Positions 24,001-33,748 of a DNA stretch of 64,000 nt are shown piece after piece; positions within the stretch are counted from its first letter, which is position 1; the number at the start of each line of letters is the position of its first letter. Source of the DNA: Ptiloglossa arizonensis (Eukaryota; Arthropoda; Insecta; Hymenoptera; Colletidae); contig NW_027478979.1 in NCBI RefSeq assembly GCF_051014685.1, positions 1 to 64,000 on the forward strand, given 5' to 3'. The notes beneath the pieces are model-generated. The model saw nothing but the letters and a program-made list of their open reading frames with translations. It was not told the origin of the DNA and made no database searches. Position numbers and translations under genes: made by a program.

Positions 24001-26315
24001 ACTCGCCCCATTACAACGGTATGAGTAGTTTGCCCCTAGGCCGTTCTAGTTATTCGTTTCGAGCATCAGAACTGCGAAAATTTGGAGTTTCTCGAGCGTT
24101 TCTTACTGCAAAACTGCCATATCTCGCGAACGGATTGACCAATCCGCAAAATTTCTCTTGCATCTTAAAGTAGAAACTCGCCCCATTACAACGGTATGAG
24201 TAGTTTTCCACTAGACCGTTCTAGTTATTCGTTTCGAGCATCAGAACTGCGAAAATTTTGAGTTTCTCAAGCGTTTCTTACCCCAAAACTGCCATATCTC
24301 GCGAACGGATTGACCAATCCGCAAAATTTCTCTTGCATCTGAAAGTAGAAACTCGCCCCATTACAACGGCATGAGTAGTTTTCCCCTAGGCCGTTCTAGT
24401 TATTCGTTTCGAGCCTCAGAACTGCGAAAATTTGGAGTTTCTCAAGCGTTTCTTACCTCACAACTGCCATATCTCGCGAACGGATTGACCAATCCGCAAA
24501 GTTTCTGTTGCATCTGAAAGTAGGAACTCGCCCCATTACAACGGTATGAGTAGTTTTCCCCTAGGCCGTTCTAGTTATTCGTTTCGAGCATCAGAACTGC
24601 GAAAATTTGGAGTTTCTCAAGCGTTTCTTACCTGAAAACTGCCATATCTCGCGAACGGATTGACCAATCCGAAAAGTTTCTGTTGCATCTGAAAGTAGAA
24701 ACTCGCCCCATTACAACGGTATGAGTAGTATGCCCCTAGACCGTTTTAGTTATTCGTTTCGAGCATCAGAACTGCGAAAATTTGGAGTTTCTCAAGCGTT
24801 TCTTACTTCAAAACTGCCATATCTCGCGAACGGATTGACCAATCCGCAAAATTTCTCTTGAATCTGAAAGTAGAAACTCGCCCCATTACAACGGTATGAG
24901 TAGTTTTCCCCTAGGCAGTTCTAGTTATTCGTTTCGAGTATCAGACCTGCGAAAATTTTATGTTCTCAAGTGTTTCTTACCTCAAAACTGCCATATCTCG
25001 CGAACGGATTGACCAATCCGAAAAGTTTCTGTTGCATCTGAAAGTAGAAACTAGCCCCATTACAACGGTATGAGTAGTTTTCCCTTAGACCGTTCTAGTT
25101 ATTCGTTTCGAGCATCAGAACTGCGAAAATTTGGAGTTTCTCAAGCGTTTCTTACTGCAAAACTGCCATATCTCGCGAACGGATTGACCAATCCGCAAAA
25201 TTTCTCTTGCATCTGAAAGTAGAAACTCGCCCCATTACAACGGTATGAGTAGTTTTCCACTAGACCGTTCTAGTTATTCGTTTCGAGCATCAGAACTGCG
25301 AAAATTTGGAGTTTCTCAAGCGTTTCTTACCCCAAAACTGCCATATCTCGCGAACGGATTGACCAATCCGCAAAATTTCTCTTGCATCTGAAAGTAGAAA
25401 CTCGCCCCATTACAACGGCATGAGTATTTTTCCCCTAGGCCGTTCTAGTTATTCGTTTCGAGCCTCAGAACTGCGAAAATTTGGAGTTTCTCAAGCGTTT
25501 CTTACCTCAAAACTGCCATATCTCGTGAACGGATTGACCAATCCGCAAAGTTTCTGTTGCATCTGAAAGTAGAAACTAGCCCCATTACAACGGTATGAGT
25601 GGTTTTCCCCTAGACCGTTCTAGTTATTCGTTTCGAGCATCAGAACTGCGAAAATTTGGAGTTTCTCAAGCGTTTCTTACTGCAAAACTGCCATATCTCG
25701 CGAACGGATTGAACAATCCGCAAAATTTCTCTTGCATCTGAAAGTAGAAACTCGCCCCATTACAACGGTATGAGTAGTTCTCCCCTAGACCGTTCTAGTT
25801 ATTCGTTTCGAGCATCAGAACTGCGAAAATTTGGAGTTTCTCAAGCGTTTCTTACTGCAAAACTGCCATATTTCGCGAACGGATTGACCAATCCGCAAAG
25901 TTTCTGTTGCATCTGAAAGTAGAAACTAGCCCCATTACAACGGCATGAGTAGTTTTCCCCTAGGCCGTTCTAGTTATTCGTTTCGAGCCTCAGAACTGCG
26001 AAAATTTGGAGTTTCTCAAGCGTTTCTTACCTCAAAACTGCCATATCTCGCGAACGGATTGACCAATCCGCAAAGTTTCTGTTGCATCTGAAAGTAGAAA
26101 CTCGCCCCATTACAACGGTATGAGTAGTTTTCCCCTAGGCAGTTCTAGTTATTCGTTTCGAGTATCAGAACTGCGAAAATTTTATGTTCTCAAGTGTTTC
26201 TTACCTCAAAACTGCCATATCTCGCGAACGGATTGACCAATCCGCAAAGTTTCTGTTGCATCTGAAAGTAGAAACTAGCCCCATTACAACGGTGTGAGTA
26301 GTTTTCCCCTAGACC
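21068..26315 (+). repeat. 30-monomer higher-order repeat (5,248 bp), copy 2
   Basis: It is the tandem partner of 15,820-21,067. Matching actually runs 15,820-21,122 against 21,068-26,370, so the last 55 bases extend past one unit. The left limit is set by G at 15,819 against C at 21,067. The right limit is set by G at 21,123 against A at 26,371. Copy 2 keeps C96 at 24,415, as in related monomers elsewhere, so the change at 19,167 arose in copy 1. Confidence 0.93.
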
Positions 26316-28495
26316 GTTCTAGTTATTCGTTTCGAGCATCAGAACTGCGAAAATTTGGAGTTTCTCAAGCATTTCTTACCTCAAAACTGCCATATCTCGC
26401 GAACGGATTGACCAATCCGCAAAGTTTCTGTTGCATCTGAAAGTAGAAACTCGCCCCATTACAACGGTATGAGTAGTTTGCCCCTAGGCCGTTCTAGTTA
26501 TTCGTTTCGAGCATCAGAACTGCGAAAATTTGGAGTTTCTCGTGCGTTTCTTACTGCAAAACTGCCATATCTCGCGAACGGATTGACCAATCCGCAAAAT
26601 TTCTCTTGCATCTGAAAGTAGAAACTCGCCCCATTACAACGGTATGAGTAGTTTTCCACTAGACCGTTCTAGTTATTCGTTTCGAGCATCAGAACTGCGA
26701 AAATTTTGAGTTTCTCAAGCGTTTCTTACCCCAAAACTGCCATATCTCGCGAACGGATTGACCAATCCGCAAAATTTCTCTTGCATCTGAAAGTAGAAAC
26801 TCGCCCCATTACAACGGCATGAGTAGTTTTCCCCTAGGCCGTTCTAGTTATTCGTTTCGAGCCTCAGAACTGCGAAAATTTGGAGTTTCTCAAGCGTTTC
26901 TTACCTCAAAACTGCCATATCTCGCGAACGGATTGACCAATCCGCAAAGTTTCTGTTGCATCTGAAAGTAGGAACTCGCCCCATTACAACGGTATGAGTA
27001 GTTTTCCCCTAGGTCGTTCTAGTTATTCGTTTCGAGCATCAGAACTGCGAAAATTTGGAGTTTCTCAAGCGTTTCTTACCTGAAAACTGCCATATCTCGC
27101 GAACGGATTGACCAATCCGAAAAGTTTCTGTTGCATCTGAAAGTAGAAACTCGCCCCATTACAACGGTATGAGTAGTATGCCCCTAGGACGTTCTAGTTA
27201 TTCGTTTCGAGCATCAGAACTGCGAAAATTTGGAGTTTCTCAAGCGTTTCTTACTTCAAAACTGCCATATCTCGCGAACGGATTGACCAATCCGCAAAAT
27301 TTCTCTTGAATCTGAAAGTAGAAACTCGCCCCATTACAACGGTATGAGTAGTTTTCCCCTAGGCAGTTCTAGTTATTCGTTTCGAGTATCAGAACTGCGA
27401 AAATTTTATGTTTTCAAGCGTTTCTTACCTCAAAACTGCCATATCTCGCGAACGGATTGACCAATCCGAAAAGTTTCTGTTGCATCTGAAAGTAGAAACT
27501 AGCCCCATTACAACGGTATGAGTAGTTTTCCCCTAGACCGTTCTAGTTATTCGTTTCGAGCATCCGAACTGCGAAAATTTGAAGTTTCTCAAGCGTTTCT
27601 TACCTCAAAACTGCAATATTTCGCGAACGGATTGACCAATCCGCAAAGTTTCTGTTGCATCTGAAAGTAGAAACTAGCCCCATTACAACGGTGTGAGTAG
27701 TTTTCCCCTAGGCCGTTCTAGTTATTCGTTTCGAGCATCAGAACTGCGAAAATTTGGAGTTTCTCAAGCGTTTCTTACTGCAAAACTGCCATATCTCGCG
27801 AACGGATTGACCAATCCGCAAAATTTCTCTTGCATCTGAAAGTAGAAACTCGCCCCATTACAACGGTATGAGTAGTTTTCCACTAGACCGTTCTAGTTAT
27901 TCGTTTCGAGCATCAGATCTGCGAAAATTTGGAGTTTCTCAAGCGTTTCTTACCCCAAAACTGCCATATCTCGCGAACGGATTGACCAATCCGCAAAATT
28001 TCTCTTGCATCTGAAAGTAGAAACTCGCCCCATTACAACGGCATGAGTAGTTTTCCCCTAGGCCGTTCTAGTTATTCGTTTCGAGCCTCAGAACTGCGAA
28101 AATTTGGAGTTTCTCAAGCGTTTCTTACCTCAAAACTGCCATATCTCGTGAACGGATTGACCAATCCGCAAAGTTTCTGTTGCATCTGAAAGTAGAAACT
28201 AGCCCCATTACAACGGTATGAGTAGTTTTCCCCTAGACCGTTCTAGTTATTCGTTTCGAGCATCAGAACTGCGAAAATTTGGAGTTTCTCAAGCGTTTCT
28301 TACTGCAAAACTGCCATATCTCGCGAACGGATTGACCAATCCGCAAAATTTCTCTTGCATCTGAAAGTAGAAACTCGCCCCATTACAACGGTATGAGTAG
28401 TTCTCCCCTAGACCGTTCTAGTTATTCGTTTCGAGCATCAGAACTGCGAAAATTTGGAGTTTCTCAAGCGTTTCTTACTGCAAAACTGCCATATT
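26222..28495 (+). repeat. 13-monomer repeat (2,274 bp), copy 1
   Basis: Bases 26,222-28,123 match 28,496-30,397 at offset 2,274. I saw about seven substitutions, for example CGTGCG at 26,530 against CGAGCG, AGGTCG at 27,012, TTTTCAAG at 27,412, CAGATCTG at 27,915, and three private to the second copy. The pair is clearly more diverged than the 30-monomer pair, so this duplication is older. Confidence 0.8.
27642..27816 (+). repeat. Chimeric monomer (GTGTGAG left, CTAGGCC/TACTGC right)
   Basis: At 351-700 the GTGTGAG mark and the CTAGGCC plus TACTGC marks lie in two neighbouring monomers. Here they are joined in one, with A35 and G52 on the left and G71 and TACTGC on the right. The exchange point is between consensus 52 and 71 and removes exactly one monomer. 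The same chimera is at 29,916-30,090. Confidence 0.78.
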
Positions 28496-30397
28496 TCGCG
28501 AACGGATTGACCAATCCGCAAAGTTTCTGTTGCATCTGAAAGTAGAAACTAGCCCCATTACAACGGTGTGAGTAGTTTTCCCCTAGACCGTTCTAGTTAT
28601 TCGTTTCGAGCATCAGAACTGCGAAAATTTGGAGTTTCTCAAGCATTTCTTACCTCAAAACTGCCATATCTCGCGAACGGATTGACCAATCCGCAAAGTT
28701 TCTGTTGCATCTGAAAGTAGAAACTCGCCCCATTACAACGGTATGAGTAGTTTGCCCCTAGGCCGTTCTAGTTATTCGTTTCGAGCATCAGAACTGCGAA
28801 AATTTGGAGTTTCTCGAGCGTTTCTTACTGCAAAACTGCCATATCTCGCGAACGGATTGACCAATCCGCAAAATTTCTCTTGCATCTGAAAGTAGAAACT
28901 CGCCCCATTACAACGGTATGAGTAGTTTTCCACTAGACCGTTCTAGTTATTCGTTTCGAGCATCAGAACTGCGAAAATTTTGAGTTTCTCAAGCGTTTCT
29001 TACCCCAAAACTGCCATATCTCGCGAACGGATTGACCAATCCGCAAAATTTCTCTTGCATCTGAAAGTAGAAACTCGCCCCATTACAACGGCATGAGTAG
29101 TTTTCCCCTAGGCCGTTCTAGTTATTCGTTTCGAGCCTCAGAACTGCGAAAATTTGGAGTTTCTCAAGCGTTTCTTACCTCAAAACTGCCATATCTCGCG
29201 AACGGATTGACCAATCCGCAAAGTTTCTGTTGCATCTGAAAGTAGGAACTCGCCCCATTACAACGGTATGAGTAGTTTTCCCCTAGGCCGTTCTAGTTAT
29301 TCGTTTCGAGCATCAGAACTGCGAAAATTTGGAGTTTCTCAAGCGTTTCTTACCTGAAAACTGCCATATCTCGCGAACGGATTGACCAATCCGAAAAGTT
29401 TCTGTTGCATCTGAAAGTAGAAACTCGCCCCATTACAACGGTATGAGTAGTATGCCCCTAGGACGTTCTAGTTATTCGTTTCGAGCATCAGAACTGCGAA
29501 AATTTGGAGTTTCTCAAGCGTTTCTTACTTCAAAACTGCCATATCTCGCGAACTGATTGACCAATCCGGAAAATTTCTCTTGAATCTGAAAGTAGAAACT
29601 CGCCCCATTACAACGGTATGAGTAGTTTTCCCCTAGGCAGTTCTAGTTATTCGTTTCGAGTATCAGAACTGCGAAAATTTTATGTTCTCAAGCGTTTCTT
29701 ACCTCAAAACTGCCATATCTCGCGAACGGATTGACCAATCCGAAAAGTTTCTGTTGCATCTGAAAGTAGAAACTAGCCCCATTACAACGGTATGAGTAGT
29801 TTTCCCCTAGACCGTTCTAGTTATTCGTTTCGAGCATCCGAACTGCGAAAATTTGAAGTTTCTCAAGCGTTCCTTACCTCAAAACTGCAATATTTCGCGA
29901 ACGGATTGACCAATCCGCAAAGTTTCTGTTGCATCTGAAAGTAGAAACTAGCCCCATTACAACGGTGTGAGTAGTTTTCCCCTAGGCCGTTCTAGTTATT
30001 CGTTTCGAGCATCAGAACTGCGAAAATTTGGAGTTTCTCAAGCGTTTCTTACTGCAAAACTGCCATATCTCGCGAACGGATTGACCAATCCGCAAAATTT
30101 CTCTTGCATCTGAAAGTAGAAACTCGCCCCATTACAACGGTATGAGTAGTTTTCCACTAGACCGTTCTAGTTATTCGTTTCGAGCATCAGAACTGCGAAA
30201 ATTTGGAGTTTCTCAAGCGTTTCTTACCCCAAAACTGCCATATCTCGCGAACGGATTGACCAATCCGCAAAATTTCTCTTGCATCTGAAAGTAGAAACTC
30301 GCCCCATTACAACGGCATGAGTAGTTTTCCCCTAGGCCGTTCTAGTTATTCGTTTCGAGCCTCAGAACTGCGAAAATTTGGAGTTTCTCAAGCGTTT
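28496..30397 (+). repeat. 13-monomer repeat (2,274 bp), copy 2, partial
   Basis: It matches 26,222-28,123 until G at 30,398 (GTTTGTT), where the sequence switches to the order seen at 6,251-7,700. Private changes are AACTGATTG (29,553), CCGGAAAAT (29,568) and GTTCCTT (29,870). Confidence 0.78.
29916..30090 (+). repeat. Second copy of the GTGTGAG/CTAGGCC chimeric monomer
   Basis: It has the same combination and breakpoint interval as 27,642-27,816 and lies 2,274 bp later, so the fusion happened before the 13-monomer duplication copied it. Confidence 0.78.
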
Positions 30398-31943
30398 GTT
30401 ACCTCAAAACTGCCATATCTCGCGAACGGATTGACCAATCCGAAAAGTTTCTGTTGCATCTGAAAGTAGAAACTAGCCCCATTACAACGGTATAAGTAGT
30501 TTTCCCCTAGACCGTTCTAGTTATTCGTTTCGAGCATCAGAACTGCGAAAATTTGGAGTTTCTCAAGCGTTTCTTACCTCAAAACTGCAATATCTCGTTA
30601 ACGGATTGACCAATCCGCAAAGTTTCTGTTGCATCTGAAAGTAGAAACTCGCCCCATTACAACGGTATGAGTAGTTTGCCCCTAGGCCGTTCTAGTTATT
30701 CGTTTCGAGCATCAGAACTGCGAAAATTTGGAGTTTCTCAAGCGTTTCTTACTGCAAAACTGCCATATCTCGCGAACGGATTGACCAATCCGCAAAATTT
30801 CTCTTGCATCTGAAAGTAGAAACTCGCCCCATTACAACGGTATGAGTAGTTTTCCACTAGACCGTTCTAGTTATTCGTTTCGAGCATCAGAACTGCGAAA
30901 ATTTTGAGTTTCTCAAGCGTTTCTTACCCCAAAACTGCCATATCTCGCGAACGGATTGACCAATCCGCAAAATTTCTCTTGCATCTGAAAGTAGAAACTC
31001 GCCCCATTACAACGGCATGAGTAGTTTTCCCCTAGGCCGTTCTAGTTATTCGTTTCGAGCCTCAGAACTGCGAAAATTTGGAGTTTCTCAAGCGTTTCTT
31101 ACCTCAAAACTGCCATATCTCGCGAACGGATTGACCAATCCGCAAAGTTTCTGTTGCATCTGAAAGTAGGAACTCGCCCCATTATAACGGTATGAGTAGT
31201 TTTCCCCTAGGCCGTTCTAGTTATTCGTTTCGAGCATCAGAACTGCGAAAATTTGGAGTTTCTCAAGCGTTTCTTACCTGAAAACTGCCATATCTCGCGA
31301 ACGGATTGACCAATCCGAAAAGTTTCTGTTGCATCTGAAAGTAGAAACTCGCCCCATTACAACGGTATGAGTAGTATGCCCCTAGGACGTTCTAGTTATT
31401 CGTTTCGAGCATCAGAACTGCGAAAATTTGGAGTTTCTCAAGCGTTTCTTACTTCAAAACTGCCATATCTCGCGAACGGATTGACCAATCCGCAAAATTT
31501 CTCTTGAATCTGAAAGTAGAAACTCGCCCCATTTCAACGGTATGAGTAGTTTTCCCCTAGGCAGTTCTAGTTATTCGTTTCGAGTATCAGAACTGCGAAA
31601 ATTTTATGTTCTCAAGCGTTTCTTACCTCAAAACTGCCATATCTCGCGAACGGATTGACCAATCCGAAAAGTTTCTGTTGCATCTGAAAGTAGAAACTAG
31701 CCCCATTACAACGGTATGAGTAGTTTTCCCCTAGACCGTTCTAGTTATTCGTTTCGAGCATCCGAACTGCGAAAATTTGAAGTTTCTCAAGCGTTTCTTA
31801 CCTCAAAACTGCAATCTTTCGCGAACGGATTGACCAATCCGCAAAGTTTCTGTTGCATCTGAAAGTAGAAACTAGCCCCATTACAACGGTGTGAGTAGTT
31901 TTCCCCTAGACCGTTCTAGTTATTCGTTTCGAGCATCAGAACT
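29968..31943 (+). repeat. Segment related to 5,825-7,800, 24.1 kb upstream
   Basis: At a constant offset of 24,143 bp both segments share rare marks: GTTTGTTACC (6,251 and 30,394), GGTATAAG (6,346 and 30,489), ATTTCAACGG (7,388 and 31,531), and GAATCTG with GGCAG. Differences include CGTTAAC near 30,596, TATAACGG near 31,183, TACTACGG near 6,691, GACACTAG near 7,726 and GCAATCTTTC near 31,810. About 2 kb was copied over a long distance or kept after displacement. Confidence 0.78.
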
Positions 31944-32538
31944 GCGAAAATTTGGAGTTTCTCAAGCGTTTCTTACTGCAAAACTGCCATATCTCGCGAA
32001 CGGATTGACCAATCCGCAAAATTTCTCTTGAATCTGAAAGTAGAAACTCGCCCCATTACAACGGTATGAGTAGTTTTCCCCTAGGCAGTTCTAGTTATTC
32101 GTTTCGAGTATCAGAACTGCGAAAATTTTATGTTCTCAAGCGTTTCTTACCTCAAAACTGCCATATCTCGCGAACGGATTGACCAATCCGAAAAGTTTCT
32201 GTTGCATCTGAAAGTAGAAACTAGCCCCATTACAACGGTATGAGTAGTTTTCCCCTAGACCGTTCTAGTTATTCGTTTCGAGCATCCGAACTGCGAAAAT
32301 TTGAAGTTTCTCAAGCGTTTCTTACCTCAAAACTGCCGTATCTCGCAAACGGATTGACCAATCCGAAAAGTTTCTGTTGCATCTGAAAGTAGAAACTAGC
32401 CCCATTACAACGGTATGAGTAATTTTCCCCTAGACCGTTCTAGTTATTCGTTTCGAGCATCAGAACTGCGAAAATTTGGAGTTTCTCAAGCGTTTCTTAC
32501 CTCAAAACTGCCATATCTCGCGAACGGATTGACCAATC

Positions 32539-32887
32539 CGCAAAGTTTCTGTTGCATCTGAAAGTAGAAACTAGCCCCATTACAACGGTATGAGTAGTTT
32601 CCCCCGAGACCGTTCTAGTTATTCGTTTCGAGCATCAGAACTGCGAAAATTTGGAGTTTCTCAAGCGTTTCTTACCTCAAAACTGCCATATCTCGCGAAC
32701 GGATTGACTAATACGCAAAGTTTCTGTTGCATCTGAAAGTAGAAACTCGCCCATTACAACGGTATGAGTAGTTTTCCCCTAGACCGTTCTAGTTATTCGT
32801 TTCGAGCATCAGAACTGGGAAAATTTGGAGTTTCTCAAGCGTTTCTTACCTCAAAACTGCCATATCTCGCGAACGGATTGACCAATC
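32539..32887 (+). repeat. Two monomers with clustered private changes; second is 174 bp
   Basis: The first copy has CCCCCGAGACC near 32,602 (two changes). The second follows an ATACG junction, carries CTCGCCCATT (one C lost near 32,750) and CTGGGAAAA near 32,816. No other copy in the window has these. Such a cluster suggests either a locally less homogenised spot or local consensus error in the assembly. Confidence 0.7.
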
Positions 32888-33592
32888 CGAAAAGTTTCTG
32901 TTGCATCTGAAAGTAGAAACTAGCCCCATTACAACGGTATGAGTAGTTTTCCCCTAGACCGTTCTAGTTATTCGTTTCGAGCATCCGAACTGCGAAAATT
33001 TGATGTTTCTCAAGCGTTTCTTACCTCAAAACTGCCATATCTCGCAAACGGATTGACCAATCCGAAAAGTTTCTGTTGCATCTGAAAGTAGAAACTAGCC
33101 CCATTACAACGGTAAGAGTAGTTTTCCCCTAGACCGTTCTACTTATTCGTTTCGAGCATCAGAACTGCGAAAATTTGGAGTTTCTCAAGCGTTTCTTACC
33201 TCAAAACTGCCATATCTCGCGAACGGATTGACCAATCCGCAAAGTTTCTGTTGCATCTGAAAGTAGAAACTAGCCCCATTACAACGGTATGAGTAGTTTT
33301 CCCCTAGACCGTTCTAGTTATTCGTTTCGAGCATCAGAACTGCGAAAATTTGGAGTTTCTCAAGCGTTTCTTACCTCAAAACTGCCATATCTCGCGAACG
33401 GATTGACCAATCCGCAAAGTTTCTGTTGCATCTGAAAGTAGAAACTAGCCCCATTACAACGGTATGAGTAGTTTTCCCCTAGACCGTTCTAGTTATTCGT
33501 TTCGAGCATCAGAACTGCGAAAATTTGGAGTTTCTCAAGCGTTTCTTACCTCAAAACTGCCATATCTCGCGAACGGATTGACCAATCCGCAA

Positions 33593-33621
33593 AGTTTCTG
33601 TTGCATCTGAAAGTAGAAACT
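33593..33621. other. 7-bp inverted repeat, potential hairpin (example)
   Basis: AGTTTCT at consensus 6-12 is the exact reverse complement of AGAAACT at 28-34, with a 15-base loop. The family B change G7A (AAATTTCT form) breaks one base pair of this stem, so the hairpin is intact mainly in family A copies. The same GTTTCT word occurs twice more per monomer, at 118-123 and 129-134. Confidence 0.7.
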
Positions 33622-33632
33622 AGCCCCATTAC

Positions 33633-33663
33633 AACGGTATGAGTAGTTTTCCCCTAGACCGTT
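33633..33663. other. 6-bp inverted repeat with paired variants at 51 and 71 (example)
   Basis: AACGGT at consensus 46-51 is the reverse complement of ACCGTT at 71-76, with a 19-base loop. In family B copies with GGCATGAG (C51), position 71 is G, giving AACGGC and GCCGTT, which again pair exactly. Copies with T51 and G71 would have a G-T wobble. Exceptions exist: GGGATGAG copies near 52,885 carry G51 with A71, and GACGG or GGCAG variants break the other arm. Confidence 0.6.
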
Positions 33664-33694
33664 CTAGTTATTCGTTTCGAGCATCAGAACTGCG

Positions 33695-33701
33695 AAAATT
33701 T
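33695..33701. other. AAAATTT tract (example), once per monomer
   Basis: The tract lies at consensus 108-114 and is present in nearly all copies. A/T tracts of the AnTn type are known to bend DNA and influence nucleosome placement. The one-base-deleted B variant changes the following bases (TTTTATGTTC instead of TTTGGAGTTTC). Confidence 0.6.
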
Positions 33702-33748
33702 GGAGTTTCTCAAGCGTTTCTTACCTCAAAACTGCCATATCTCGCGAA

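Larger units (their letters stand above)
1684..32140 (+). repeat. Set of one-base-deleted (174-bp) family B monomers
   Basis: The variant TTTTATGTTC replaces TTTGGAGTTTC near consensus 115 and shortens the monomer by one base. I located it in the first monomer and at about 1,684, 2,211, 4,836, 7,457, 19,708, 20,933, 24,956, 26,181, 27,403, 29,688, 31,601 and 32,129. None lies right of 32,140. It is almost always preceded by CTAGGCAG and GTATCAG. Together with the deletion near 32,750 these account exactly for the phase drift of the array. Confidence 0.85.
26316..32363 (+). repeat. Family B cassettes of decreasing length
   Basis: The anchor AGGAACTCG occurs at 24,522, 26,970, 29,244 and 31,168, giving spacings of 2,448, 2,274 and 1,924 bp (14, 13 and 11 monomers less deleted bases). 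Each anchor is followed by ACCTGAAAAC, TATGCCCCTAGGACG (TATGCCCCTAGACC after the 24,522 anchor), then GAATCTG with GGCAG and TATGTTC, then in the later cassettes GCATCCG/GAAG. A final short GAATCTG/GGCAG group repeats 524 bp after the one at 31,507. The block closes at GCCGTATCTCGCAAACGG (32,337), the same exit into family A as at 2,421 and 7,843. Confidence 0.85.

Noticed and set aside
33654..33667. CTAGACCGTTCTAG as a palindromic site
   Set aside because: It is only a near-palindrome with a mismatched centre, and variants there (GACGG, GGACG, GGCAG) are frequent, so I do not claim it as an element.
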